NCBI GenBank assembly: GCA_014529385.2
Contig: CM043961.1
Location: 13,185,978-13,249,977 of the forward strand
Reading direction: 5' to 3'
DNA: 64,000 nucleotides
Source of the DNA: Adiantum capillus-veneris
Taxonomy: Eukaryota > Streptophyta > Polypodiopsida > Polypodiales > Pteridaceae
Shown: in pieces, positions 41,357-52,500 of the stretch
Layout: each line of letters begins with the position of its first letter
Numbering within the stretch: the first letter of the stretch is position 1
The notes under the pieces: model-generated
What the model was told of the DNA's origin: nothing
What the model saw: the letters and a program-made list of their open reading frames with translations, nothing else
The model's database searches: none
Translations under genes and position numbers: made by a program

Positions 41357-41527
41357 CCACTGGCACTCTGCCAGTGGGGGTCGATAACTGCAAATGAGGC
41401 CTTGGTCCCCCTTTTATAATAATGGCCGGCCACACTGGCCGTGTTCACACTACGTTCGCCCGGACACTGGACGCCCATTCCGACGGCATCTGGGCTAGAT
41501 CCCCTCTCCTGTGAGCGGGACATAACA
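41143..41527 (-). repeat. 5' LTR of element D
   Basis: 385 bp, minus strand TGTTATGTCCCGCTC...GTTTCA. A partial second copy (40707-40920) results from the tandem duplication. Confidence 0.88.
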
Positions 41528-41611
41528 AACCCCAAGAACCAAGACCCCCAAGAACCCAAGTTCCTGGTGAACTTAAGAACCCAAGACCACAAGAATCCAC
41601 TACTTCAGTGG

Positions 41612-41932
41612 ATGGTCATCACTCGAAGCGGAATGGATACTTCGCTTGGAGGTGATGAGCATGAGAGAGGCGAAGAAGAATTTTCCCCACCACTGACCCT
41701 CCCCCTTCCCCATCTATGCCAAGGATTGCACTAACTCCTATGGAGGCTTTCGACAAGAGAATGATGGATAGGAAGTTAGAAAGCGAAGAAAGAATCGCAG
41801 CCGTCGTACCAAGAAATAATGGTAGCCATAGCACGTGAGAGCGAGCAAGCACGCTTGGAAGCCAAAGTAAGAAAAGCAAGACAAGAGAAGGGCGACCAAC
41901 ACATGAAAGAGTTGTGACGACTTTTTTCTGAA
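41612..41932 (+). pseudogene. C2 gag start, truncated
   Basis: ATG 41612 reads MVITRSGMDTSLGGDEHERG, the counterpart of the C1 gag start. The frame breaks after FSPP, then a short stretch of the charged helical region follows in other frames (MMDRKLESEERIAA). Everything from there to the acidic linker, that is capsid, knuckle and protease, is missing compared with C1. Confidence 0.75.
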
Positions 41933-42016
41933 GTGCAGGCATACTTTGCACAGAATCAGGAAAAGGAGCCTCTCTCACTCCCTTCTTCTCCCAAGCATGA
42001 CACACAGGATTTGCAT

Positions 42017-42171
42017 GATGATTTGAATGACAATGATAAGCATGATGATTTGAATGACAATGATAAGCATGATGATTTGGATGATAATGATGAGCATGAT
42101 GATTTGCATGATCAAGATGTGATTTCTCACAAGCATGATGATTTGCATGATGATCAAGATGTGATTTTTCA
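42017..42171 (+). repeat. Tandem repeats coding for the Asp/His-rich linker of C2
   Basis: Three 27-bp units (42017-42043, 42044-42070, 42071-42097) encode DDLNDNDKH, DDLNDNDKH and DDLDDNDEH. Longer related units follow (DDLHDQDVISHKH, DDLHDDQDVIF). C1 has a single non-expanded version. Confidence 0.9.
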
Positions 42172-42984
42172 TCCGCATGTTAATGAAATTGGGAGATGTT
42201 TGGGCTTTGTGGTTGGAGATGCTGTGATTCCTAAAGATGAGGATCGCACAATCTCCATAAGGATGGTGCTCTACCCATCCTTGGCGAAGAACCCTCCGCA
42301 ATTTATTTCGCTCCCAACGATCCATGGGGGCGAAATTCTGCAGAGGGTTTTCTTCATTGGTCTTCCTGGCCACTGCTTTGTTTGTGGCAGAAAAGGCCAT
42401 GTTGCCGCAGCTTGTATCCGCCGCAGGATATCTCCTGATCAAAGGCAACAAGCTTCAAAACAAGAGGCACTTCATGCGAATGGGGGATTGGAAGCTCCTA
42501 TGATAAGAAGAAGTGAAGCAGAGAAATCTAGAAGGAAGGAAGCGAAGAAAAGAAAACGACGAGCTAGGAGGATAGAGGCTCCAAAGCTTGTGTATAGACA
42601 CAGAGCAGATGCTTCGTCTCTCTCCTCGGATACCTCTTCACCAGCTCTTCATGATCCGCCACCTATTTCTCAGGGCACAGATTTGGATATCAGCAGCAGT
42701 TTTGAAGGCTTAAATTCAGCTTATGAGCGGCATTTCCCTTCTTTGGTAGAAATTGCTAAGAAGTCTGCTGAGGAGAAGTCTCTGAAGACGCCGAGGAGGT
42801 CTTCTAGACTTAATCCCCATAATTAGCCTTGATTTGAGGCAATCTTGTATCTTAGATTGCCCTAGAATTTTTATCTTTTGGTGATACCATCTATGTTCTT
42901 TTTATTATTCTGATGTAATTCTACCTTGGGGTCTGTGCCATTGAGGTGATTTTAATAGAAAGATCTTCTTTTTCGAAAAAAAAA
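42172..42984 (+). mobile_element. LINE fragment with zinc-knuckle ORF1 in C2
   Basis: Flanked by a 16-bp duplication, AAGATGTGATTTTTCA (42156-42171 and 42985-43000), and ending in a poly-A tract, the hallmarks of target-primed insertion. Reading from the left end gives EIGRCLGFVVGDAVIPKDED, then FIGLPGHCFVCGRKGHVAAA with a CCHC knuckle, as in ORF1 of plant L1-type LINEs. A basic Lys/Arg region follows, ending RRSSRLNPHN and a stop at 42824-42826, then a 3' untranslated region of about 150 bp. No ORF2 is present between ORF1 and the tail. The copy is 5' truncated. Confidence 0.82.
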
Positions 42985-43000
42985 AAGATGTGATTTTTCA

Positions 43001-43883
43001 CAAGCATGATGATTTGCATGAAGATGATGTGATTGTTCACAAGGATGATGTGTTAGTTGATAATTTCTCTAGTGAAGCTAACCTCATTGCAGAGACGAAC
43101 AAACAGGAAGAACCGATCTTGGCTCTCGAGCCTAGGTCTAGAGGACCCACACAGGAAGTATTATGTGTTCGCATGATTAGTCAGCACGCATTGTACGAGT
43201 GTTTCATTCGTGATCGTTTCGTGTATTTTAGTCAGCGTCTTTATGTGATCCCTTTTCCTAGGCATGACATATTGTACGTTGAGCATGTTTCACTTATGAA
43301 TGAGCACGGATGTATACGGATTATTCATGAAAAGCTGAAAAGTAACATTTGATGTCTCGCCCTTGGCACGACACAGTTGTAGAAAGAACACAAGAAAGAA
43401 TGAGCACCAAGTTTGGGCATTTCCGTTGTGAATTGCAAACAGTTGATTGCTTTAGATCAGAAGAGAAAGATTCGATCTCATTGTTTGCGTGTGTGTCGTG
43501 AACGGTTTGGCACTTTGTTTCTTTGTTCATCTACATTGCATGCACAACCTTTTAGGAAGACGAGATTTTTCCCACTCACTTTACATGGAATAGGTATGTT
43601 CATGGTTTTGTGTTGGAAATGGTTTCAGGAATTTTCAGTCATGGAGATTCTTGAAGAAGAAAGAAGCATGACTCTAGATGAAGTTGAAGCATCGAAGCGC
43701 CCACATAAGACTCTGTGTCGCTTTCGGCGCGGCCCAAAGAAGCAAGCATTGTAGACCTTTATGAAGTTCAAGTACCGTACGACCCACACATCAGAGTGGG
43801 CTGGCGAAGAGTCCTCCAGGATTCCGGATGCGATTGGCGATCTCCCTCGACGCCATACAGTTCGGTACTAGTACCTCACATTG
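43001..43883 (+). pseudogene. C2 acidic linker and C-family unknown domain
   Basis: After the LINE the C2 frame resumes: HKHDDLHEDDVIVHKDDVLV, EEPILALEPRSRGPTQEVLC, then VRMISQHALYECFIRDRFVY and FPRHDILYVEHVSLMNE, without the stop found in C1. It closes at 43352. Further matches to C1 occur in other frames (MVLCWKWFQEFSVMEI, LDEVEASKRPHKTLCRF). Frame changes show decay. Around the FIRDRF block about 40 of 48 residues agree between the two copies. Confidence 0.6.
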
Positions 43884-43895
43884 AAAAGGAGGGGA

Positions 43896-45023
43896 TGTCA
43901 CGTGACACATCTAACCCTATGTGTCCATGGACAAGCTACATCACGACAAGGGTTCAATCAGTCCAGTTAGTCTAGATTTAGAAGTGTTTTGGCACTTTTG
44001 TGAGTCTGTTCGCAGACCGTGCATGCCCAAGCACTTAGTGTAGATGCATATCCTCTAGTTGCACACAACGTGATCATAAGCATTCCCATCAGAATCCTTC
44101 AGAGGAATTTTCCAGTGCATTTTCTCTATTTTTGACATTTTTCACTTATTAATTTTAAGTGACTTTTGTTGGAAAGTAGGTAGGGCAAATTGAGTAAGTT
44201 TGTATATAAGCAAACCTAGGCTAGCACTAATTGGCAGAAGAGGCAGCAGGAGCACCATTGCTCAATACGCAACTTCTCAGCAAGAACCCCCTTGGTGGCG
44301 TTTTCTCCTCCAAGCAAGAAACCACAGCCTTGGTGTTTTCCTCATCAAGGCATCATCCCAGAAGACCCACAGCCCCTAGCGTTTTTGATCCAGTATCATC
44401 GCCAGGACAATCTTCGGCCTAGCATTTTCCAGGAACCCCCAATCGCTCCCTTTTGGCATGGCGTTTTCAGTAGATAAGGAACCAGCAGATTTCAGCCTTT
44501 GACCCTCCTAAAGACCAGCAGATTTCAGCCGCAAGGACCAGCCCACATCAGCGTTTTTGGTGCCAGACAATTTCAGCCAGTAGCGTTTTTGGGACAGCAG
44601 CAAATCAGCCTCAGATTTCAGCCAGTAGCGTTTTTGGATAGCAGTACGAAAGCGTCAGTTTTCAGCCCTTGGATCGGTCTCGCCATCCCCGTCGTCGTCA
44701 TCGATCTAGCCTAGACTTGCATCAGTCACATGCATTCACTTTGTACGAGTTTGTGCAATCAATCGTAGACCACTCTCGCTAACGAGAGTGGGGCCTTCGG
44801 AGGAGGGTTTTACAACATCTCTGGTGTCGTATTCTCTTCTCTCTTATATCTCTCAGTCCCATACACTTCCACGCACAGTGTCCATTCACTTTGTTTGTGA
44901 TCATTGCACTCTCTCATTAAGAACGGAAGGCTCTCCCTTCCATAAGAACAAAAGGAACCTTGAGCACAGTTCGGAGCACTCATCTTGAGCAAAGTTCAAA
45001 CAATCATTCCGCTGCACCTAACA
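43896..45023 (+). repeat. 3' LTR of C2
   Basis: 1128 bp, TGTCACGTGACA...CACCTAACA. It contains an intact hairpin (44770-44791) and GCGTTTT words. It differs from the 5' LTR by many substitutions and small indels, so C2 is an old insertion. Confidence 0.92.
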
Positions 45024-45307
45024 ATATCACAGAGTGCTTGTTCCATATGGATCCTTTGGCATTCCTATCCACATTGACCATGGAGCTCATTACATCACTA
45101 CACTCAATTTCTAACAAGAGCTTCCCACACACTACCTTTACTCCGGCCACTAGCAATACCGGGATGATGCCCCAAAATAGGTGGAATGATGATGAGTGCA
45201 GACAGCTGTATAGACGCATTTGAGAGCAGAGACTACTTGGACAAATATTTTGCAGCTGAGCCTGAGGCGAGATGCACACTCGTACTAGTTGTAAGAGGCA
45301 CCTCTAT
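45024..45307. other. Unassigned host sequence right of C2
   Basis: It includes the right ATATC duplication and the left copy of the LINE target duplication (45293-45307). One plus-strand frame reads NRWNDDECRQLYRRI, but I recognise no family. It was continuous with 32961-33131 before C2 inserted and with 46008 onward before the LINE inserted. Confidence 0.5.
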
Positions 45308-45992
45308 TCACTGTCTTTGGGACTGTTCTTTGGCACAAAGGTGTGGCTTCGCGTTCTTCGGCTGATGCCTGCTCTTTCCACGGCTCGGCAGTACACTTGG
45401 GGGGCAGCTGCTTGGTCCACTCTCACGGGCCCGGCACTTCAGTTTGAGCTATCTTCCACCAACAGGATGATAGTGATGCAGGGGGGGGCGAACTACACTC
45501 CAGCCTGCCACAGAGCTTACTCCACAGGAGTGGTGTAGTGAGAGAGAGGAGTGCTGGGAGCTCATCAGTGGCCTGACACTCTGGTTCATCTGGCGAGCCC
45601 GTTGCTTCCGCATCTTTGAGGCTCGCCGTGTACCACCAGCAAAGACTGTTCGCGATCTTTGGGTAGAGCTGATCCATACTCTCAGAGGACAGCTCGAGAG
45701 ACTCCAGGGCAGCTCAGACCGCATGTGGGAGCGCAGAGAGGCTTTCCTTCGACTCTGGTGTCCTCGGCCTTTTTTCACCATGGTCCAGGGTGTACTCAGA
45801 TGGCACTACCGTCCACTTGTGTGGCTTTTCCCTCCTCCCATTTCTTGATTTAGCCTCATTGTACATATGCTGTTTTTTCATTGGGAGAGTCTCCCCATCA
45901 TGTTTGTTGTAGCCCTCTCTTAAAGAGGTGGTTGTAGCCCTATATAGGGGCAGTTTCATTAACTAATAGAAGGATCTTTTTCTCGGAAAAAA
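45308..45992 (+). mobile_element. 5'-truncated LINE, ORF2 C-terminus and tail
   Basis: Flanked by a 15-bp duplication with one mismatch (AAGAGGCACCTCTAT at 45293-45307, AAGAGGCACCCCTAT at 45993-46007) and ending in poly-A. The frame to about 45847 reads WELISGLTLWFIWRARCFRI followed by VRDLWVELIHTLRGQLERLQ, like the C-terminal region of plant L1-type ORF2 after the reverse transcriptase zinc finger. The tail AATAGAAGGATCTTTTTCTC resembles that of the LINE at 42172-42984. Confidence 0.75.
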
Positions 45993-47274
45993 AAGAGGCA
46001 CCCCTATGAGGAAAGTGGGTGACTAGAGGGTATAGTTTGGCAATGAGATGGGTGCATGAGTACACCATGGACAAATTACCACCTCTCGAGTGTGAATTGG
46101 GCGCTAATGACGTTAGTGGGGATGTAGTATTTATTCAATACTATGCATGATGAAGTTGATGCTTATATTTTCTTATGGGTGACTGCTATGAGTCTATAAC
46201 TGCACTTTCCTTCATAGGTGAATTTGGGCTCTTCATGGATTCATGTAAGTATATAAATTACTGCCTTCCGAGTGTGATTTGGGTGTCCCACATCGTCCTC
46301 TTTCACAACAAGAGAAACACGGTAGTGAGACAAGAGCTCAGACAAAAATACACATAGAGCGGACTTAAGTGGCACTAGCACAGCCATTGCCCACCAAGAT
46401 GGCCTATTACAGAGAGCAATTTCTCATGTTTGACACATGACAGCTTTATTCAACATCTTTGATACATGGATTTAGTTCTACCACACAAGTTGAGGGTAAT
46501 GACTGGTCAGCTTAGAGTCTCATCTCACCCCCTTGAGATTAAGGCAGGTAGAGCAGTGAACATCTCATTAGAGGCCAAGCTGTACAGGCTCTACGGACAG
46601 GAGGTAAATGAGGCACATTTTGTTTGCAGTTGTGCTTGCTAGAGTGACATGCTATCTCTCTTTGTTTGGTGGGACGGAATCCTCTATCGAGTCAATGATG
46701 ATGATTCGAGACCATCACATTGACACAGATGGGCAATGCAGAACATCACAAGGAGAGATGGCAGCGGAGAACTCCTGACCCTTCGGAGATCATGCGAGTC
46801 CTTGCAATGGCTGATCTATGTATGCCATACTTAACTCTCCCATAAACATAGGATGGGCCTGATTAGGCGTGCATTTTCATGACAGTGTACTATCCCAGGG
46901 AAGTAGATATGCATTGCGCCCATAGTGAGTAGAGCTCCATCCAGTCCTCATGTACCCCGCCCATACTGCTTTCATACCTTGTATACCACACATGCATCCA
47001 TCCAGTGTCTCTGACACAGCTACATTGTAAGGGATATTTTGTCCCTGGTTCTGTCTTATAGGCCTTGATGAGACGTTGATAAAATACCCCCCCCCCCCCG
47101 CCCCCCCTCCCCCACCCACCATCCCCCCGGAAAAAAACACACACGCATGCTACTGTGTGTCATGTTCCTTCCTACTTTTACAAATTAGCACACTAGTACT
47201 GACAAAGTTGTGTTTCCTCATCTTAGAGGGGTAGTCCTCTTGCAGGTAATGATGGAGCAGTACCAAGTGCCACA
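45993..47274. other. Intergenic region upstream of the INO80C-like gene
   Basis: No gene recognised. It holds a C-rich run (47087-47127, including C13) and CA repeats. A splice-acceptor-like CTCTTGCAG ends at 47245, and the frame from there is open into the gene, so an upstream (5' UTR or coding) exon may exist. Parts of 46008-46830 look like decayed mobile DNA but match nothing I know. Confidence 0.5.
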
Positions 47275-47971
47275 ATGCAGGATCTAGAGGAGGCAGGTAT
47301 ACTATTACCTGCAACTCTTCCATTCAAGCGCACACAGTTATCAGAAAGGTACCCCAAAGGACAAGCCAGAGGGAGGCATTGGAAACATCTAAAGCAAATG
47401 CTTCAAGCAGAGAACTACCATCTATATCCTGCTGAGGAACCCAACTGTGTGTGATTCTTGTCATTCAATTGGGATTTATTCTCTCTAACATTGAAGGGTG
47501 TGATGGCATTATATTTTCAAGAGGGCTTTGCAGTGTTGGGAGATGTTTTTGTGTGCACTTGTTTGCATGCCCTCTTTTCAGCTTGACACGTGCTTTAAAA
47601 TGGACTGTTCACCAGATCCGATTGTTTGCACAGTCTGTTATCGCTGATGTTTTGTATTGTTTTATTTTGAAGATATGAACATTGAGGCGCCTCCATCGAT
47701 GTATCCAGCCAAAAAATATTGTGATATTACAGGCTTCGAGGTATATTTTGTTTTAAGATGGGGTCTTGTTTATTATACTAGACCAATTGAGTAATTTCAT
47801 GGCAGAGCATTCTTGATATGTATGTGTGGATTATCACAGGCGCCATACACCGATCCAAGAACAAAGTTGCACTTTGCAAATACAGATGTATTCAAGCAGA
47901 TTAGATCATTGCCTAATGAGTCTGTTCAACAGTACCTCGCATTACGTAATGCTCAAGTAGTTTTAAAGTGA
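47275..47971 (+). CDS. INO80 complex subunit C (IES6-type, YL1-C domain), three exons
   Basis: Exons 47275-47446, 47673-47740 and 47840-47971 give a 123-residue protein. It reads MQDLEEAGILLPATLPFKR, then YPKGQARGRHWKHLKQML, EEPNYMNIEAPPSMYPAKK, and the YL1 C-terminal motif CDITGFEAPYTDPRTKLHFA, ending LALRNAQVVLK. This is the pattern and size of plant INO80 complex subunit C (yeast Ies6), a nuclear subunit of the INO80 chromatin remodeller. Both introns are GT-AG: the first splits a Tyr codon (T|AT), the second lies between Glu80 and Ala81. No stop or frameshift occurs. ATG 47275 fits the usual short N-terminus; the frame is open back to an acceptor at 47245, so an upstream start is possible. 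Family recall is from memory and the match is strong. It appears functional although surrounded by transposons. Confidence 0.85.
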
Positions 47972-48602
47972 GATGATCATCCACTCAGGGAGGTACATGG
48001 TCACAGCTCCATTGAAACAATGGAGAGGGAGGTGGGACAGCGTTGTTGATGTCTGGCTGGTGTCTTTCCATGGAGTAGACAGTGTGCGGTACATAAGGCT
48101 GGCCAAATTGAGCTTCCAGAAACCTGTTTGGATGTTGAATTATTTTTTTTGGGCCAAGGGTTGAGCAAGTAGAAGCAACAACCACTACGGCATGCACACA
48201 CATGCATGTTTGTAAATTGTTTAGGAAAGCTTGGGCACTTAGCACCATAAATGGTTTGCTTTCATGGACAGAAATTGTTGAAATACAGGTATTTTCTAGT
48301 AATACATCTTGGTCTCTCAAGAGATCTCAGATTGAAGTGTATGGGTACTTGTTTCTATAATATATATTTTGATGTGATACTAGTATAGTCTGGTGTAGTG
48401 GTTGTATTCCTTCTGCGTGTTGTAGAAAGTGGATGGCCTTATTTTTCTCTCTTCAATTGCGAATTTTAGCTATGTTACTTTTGGTGTCTTGCAAGTACGC
48501 ATGCGTGCTTATGCAGGCTCTCGTTTTTGTCAGGTTTCTCTAATTTGTGAGTTTGGATTGTCAATGGGATGAAGTTCTTCGGCTGGATGCCAGAGGCAGC
48601 AT

Positions 48603-48641
<39 letters not shown>

Positions 48642-51269
48642 CATGATTTATTTTTTATGCTAAAGGACTGTGGAAATGAGAGTTGGGAGAGGAATGTGTG
48701 GAGGGAGAGCTCGTGTCTGAAAATGTGGGAAAGCAAGCTCTAATGTGATCAAATGCTGAGTGCTCAGGCGGCATGTGATACCCATACTCACAAACTTTTT
48801 GAAGGCATAAAGTGTATATCGACGAGACTCCTCATTGGTTCCCCAATGTCATGTCTCGCTTTGTAGAGAATGAGAGTTGAGCTGGATGGAAGTGATAAGT
48901 GTAGATCGTACTCAAGGGGATGGGGTCGCTCCCGCTCCCTCGCTTGGAGAAGATGGTGGTTTAGTAGTTGGGGGCAACATATGTGGTGTGATGTATGAAG
49001 TTTGAATGGTTAGATTTTTCCCAAGGGGTGATACATTGGCACTGTAATAAAGCCTCATTCACTTGGGGACATTATGAAGCAAGCATAAATCATCCCATCT
49101 TCCAAACGACTTCTTGATGTCTTCCCTCCACCTTGAACTTGCTTTTGCATGTCTTTTGAACTTTTTTAATTACTTTTCATGCAATTTTTGAAAGTTGATG
49201 TGAGGAGTCTTGTCAGCATCTTAAGCATGCAATCCACAACTTGCTCCATACCCATTACCTCTCACCTTTGCCATTCGTTTCAGCCCATTCCCTTATTTAG
49301 TTTTATTTCCATGTCACATCCAAACAACTTTACCACCATAAGAGAACCAACCCTTATAGTCCGACAATTGTTTCATCGTTCACATCTCTTCCTTTCTACA
49401 AGGGTTTGATCCCACATGTACTCCAATCATAGGCATGCCATGTTGAAGTCCAAGGTTAAACATATCATGTATCGAAGGACTACAATTGAAGACCTCATAT
49501 GAAGGGATATGTGTATGTGGTGCCGGTGTTGCTTCTTGCAGTTAGCTCAATGTGTCAATTGCCTACAATATACAACTGTGAAGTACTAACCAAGGTTGCA
49601 CAAATCCACGTCTAATTGCTCAATTTAGCCGGAGATTCTATGACTTCATTTTATTGCTGCGGATTTGTTCATGTATCTTTATTATCTTGAAGCTATTAGT
49701 TTGTGTTTATAAAAGCCAGCCTCTCTTGCTATCCAGGGCATTATGATCAAGCACAGGCTTCTTTAAAAAAATTTGAATTAGTTGCATTTTCCATGCATTA
49801 GAGCAAGTTTATGAAAACTTTGCGTGCTTCTTTACTCTTAAGAATGTGTGAGATGTGTGCACGTCTTCTCAGACATCAAGTGGCCTAGCTTTCACAAGTT
49901 TTTTTAATTTTTTTGAGAAAAAAATCGGTTCAAAAGAAGCTCGAATGCCATTGATCAAAGTCTTGACACACCCACCTATAAATCAGCCAAAAATTCCACA
50001 AAATTCTGCCAGCTGATGTATCTAGTGACAATGAAAGAGTACATCTTAAAATTAAACTACAAGAAGAAGACATAAATAAACATGGGTACAAAACAGACAA
50101 ACAAAGTGAAAAGTAAGTGGCCTACAGTAGATGCCATGTGACACTTAGCACAAGCTTTCACCAATAGACCGCAACAGCTCCAAATATTGTAGAAGTCCCC
50201 TTAGATCTTATACAGAGAAGTATATGCTCATATCCTTCCTGAGCATAAGCTACAAGGAGGGAGCAAAAGAAGAATTGCAAATGCTTACTAGGACACTATG
50301 GCTTCTGGCATGGACTCATCCCATGCAAAATTGACAGGCCTTATGGTATTGTGAAGTATACATAGCCCACAACAGGTTTCCTTGTTTCTCTTAAACTTTG
50401 TTCAATCAAATGAGTTGTCCTGGGCAAAACTTGGGACCACAAAGCATTGTGATGAACCATAGGCTGATGCTGAGGTTGAGAGTATAGGACTTCTTACATG
50501 AGATTCTACAGACTCGCTTCTTGTTTACAATAACGGGCACCCAACACATTAAAAGACACAAATCACCTGATGACAAGAAATTCATGGTTGCTAACCAATT
50601 TTGCCTCTGCCACTAACATCAACACACAATCTTCCCGATTTCACAGCCAAAGAAGAGATTGCAAGATCAACTTCGAGGATAAACCAAACAATACAGAGCA
50701 ATATCTCCTCGAGATGGGTATGAAAGTTGTCAAGTTCTTTTGGCTTTTGCTTCACATACTCTTGATTGATTTGCTACAACATAGTAGGAGCCCTACCAAA
50801 CTTCCTAACATCCTTAGCCATGGCTATTAAACCCATTACAAGCCAGTAAGAAAGCCATTGGTAGATGCTTGGCCACGATTATTGAACCCACCGTCACTGA
50901 AGCGACAAGGGCAGACATCACAAGGAAGGTAAGCAATCACTCAACCAGTAAGTTTTTTTGTAAATTCTTCCTAGGATCTATGCAGCCCTTAGAAAAGTAT
51001 TTAAACCTTGTCATCATACAAAACTCAATTTTAAGTGTGTGCAACATTGATGAGTTGTGGGCAGCACATCTCGGCTTTTTACAGGCCTGTACACAGACAA
51101 TATTTTTTAGACATTCATTAGGGAAAGCATTAAAAGTCCTCATTCAATGTGTAAATCACATGGTCGTATAGTAAAGTCTCGCCTGAGTCCAGCTCTCTTT
51201 AATTTGCAGCAATGTGCCTCTCATTTCACACATCATAGATCATTCTCCGCACTGAAGCATTCCATTGAA
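47972..51269. other. About 3.3 kb without a recognised gene
   Basis: Downstream of the INO80C-like gene. It contains a GA microsatellite (48606-48636) and AT-rich, frame-poor DNA. Short open frames (for example 50570-50830 plus, 50937-51143 minus) have no recognisable domains and low-complexity composition. The first few hundred bases probably include the 3' UTR. Confidence 0.6.
48606..48636. repeat. (GA)n microsatellite
   Basis: A perfect GA run of about 31 bp. Confidence 0.95.
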
Positions 51270-51830
51270 ATGGCACTCACCTATACTTCCAAGGCAAGCA
51301 TCCTTTCTTCAGCACGACATGCGGTCTGCGGTCTTTCATGCTGGACCACACAACCATCTTGCTACTGTGCCAGGCAAAATCATATTTTCTTGGTCCGCCA
51401 AGATAAAATGTCTTCAGTCCAAGCAGCATAAGACCTCCTGAGATTTGGGTGCCCATTCTTCTCTTTGAGCTTCCATTCCTCTCCAGGTAAGGAGTTGATG
51501 ATATCTTCAAGCTTAGGGCATGGCTCCTTCTCTTCGATGACTAGGACAATTTGGGCATACTCTGCCGTAAGTGCACTCAATAGAACAGCAACTTTATCTT
51601 ACATCATCCAGTTTTGCTTGGATGAGAACACAAGTTGGGTGTACATACTCTTGAACCTACTGATGAGGGCCTAGAGCTCTTCACCTACCTCCATGACAAT
51701 TCTGTACAGGTCCACCTTTGAGTGCTTCATCAGGAACTCCCATGCATTGTAGGCTGAAGTGGCCTTCTAAAAAATTGGCATAATTGTCATCTTGCAGACC
51801 ATAGTCCTAAGGCTTATGCTAAGATGCAGC
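51270..51830 (-). pseudogene. Decayed Ty1/copia-type gag fragment
   Basis: Minus-strand readings give, in order, SAYNAWEFLMKHSKVDLYRI, MEVGEELQALISRFKSMYTQ, then after a stop KVAVLLSALTAEYAQIVLVI and PKLEDIINSLPGEEWKLKE. This is the pattern of copia gag (UBN2-type: a helix with LYRLxMxEGE, a hydrophobic LLxxLPxxY motif, then an xxLxxLLxEE helix). Stops and frame changes show it is dead. No protease or pol of this element is visible nearby. Confidence 0.6.
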
Positions 51831-52256
51831 TCTTCTAGGTCTCCACACCTCAAAGGGGGGAAGGACACCACTCATCCTCAAAGATAAAGACGATGGGTAG
51901 GCGCCAACAATGTAATGTGTCTGACTACGGCAACCTCCCCATTATATCTTAAACCACCTCCGTATTGCATCTCGAGATGCTGTGCAATGTGTATGAAGTA
52001 CTCATATTCAAAAGTCTCTCCACACAAATCCAAGCAGTCCCAACCTCTGACACCAATACCATGTATCTCAGAAAATGACATAAAAGGAGATCTCTATCTG
52101 CAAGAGGCAATCTCTAGGCTAAGCCTCAGGATGTCTGCATGCACCTCGAGCGAAAAAATCAGCAGGCAACTGCATGGATAGAGGAAACTCTGAAAAAGAA
52201 AAAGTCTGGCAATGAGACTCTCTGTCCTGTCTGTTTAGTAGGTGTATGTAAGTTAC

Positions 52257-52500
52257 CTTGCTGTGAATCCAGGCCTGCAAAGAGTTTATAAATACTTTTG
52301 ACCCTCATCCCTTAGACCTAAGTGACTGAATGCATTGAGCACATCAATAGCAATAATTGCATTAGGGGAATATCTTCCCTTGCTGTGAATCCCGGCCTGC
52401 AAAGAGTTTATGGATACTTTTGATCCTCATCCCTGAGACCTAGTGACTGAATGCATTGAGCACATCAATAGCAGTAATTGCATAAGGGGAATATCTTCTG
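52257..52500. repeat. 122-bp tandem duplication
   Basis: Two adjacent copies (52257-52378 and 52379-52500) starting CTTGCTGTGAATCC and ending AATATCTTC, with about ten substitutions or small gaps. A weaker third resemblance (GCATGCCTTGAGCAAAT ... TTAGGGGAGAT) occurs at 52970-53020. Confidence 0.85.

Larger units (their letters stand above)
34637..41527 (-). mobile_element. Element D: decayed chromovirus in the C2 leader
   Basis: Minus-strand order: 5' LTR 41527-41143 with a 436-bp tandem duplication (40485-41356), primer site, long leader, gag 39637-38437, protease, reverse transcriptase, RNase H, integrase, chromodomain (34966), 3' LTR 34954-34637. Flanks AACCT and AACCC form an imperfect 5-bp duplication. 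Frameshifts throughout and a lost integrase Glu make it inactive. It belongs to a different chromovirus lineage from A and B (short LTRs, iMet primer, distinct reverse transcriptase). Confidence 0.88.
33137..45023 (+). mobile_element. C2: second gag-protease type element, with nested insertions
   Basis: LTRs 33137-34229 and 43896-45023, target duplication ATATC (33132-33136 and 45024-45028), iMet primer site 34231-34242, purine tract 43884-43895. Element D (34637-41527) sits in the leader and a LINE fragment (42172-42984) in the acidic linker. Relative to C1 most of gag and the entire protease are deleted, while the acidic linker and the unknown domain are kept. No reverse transcriptase or integrase belongs to C2 itself. 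Confidence 0.9.

Noticed and set aside
41933-42826. A 297-codon frame as a novel fusion gene (acidic repeats plus zinc knuckle plus basic tail)
   Set aside because: It has no ATG start, and the middle of the frame is an LINE insertion with its own target duplication; the fusion is accidental.
47451-47678. A 75-codon frame downstream of the first INO80C exon
   Set aside because: It lies in the first intron of that gene and has no recognisable features.
52257-52500. A CRISPR array or satellite at the 122-bp repeat or the 57310-57420 array
   Set aside because: Units are adjacent without unique spacers, few in number and diverged, in plant nuclear DNA.
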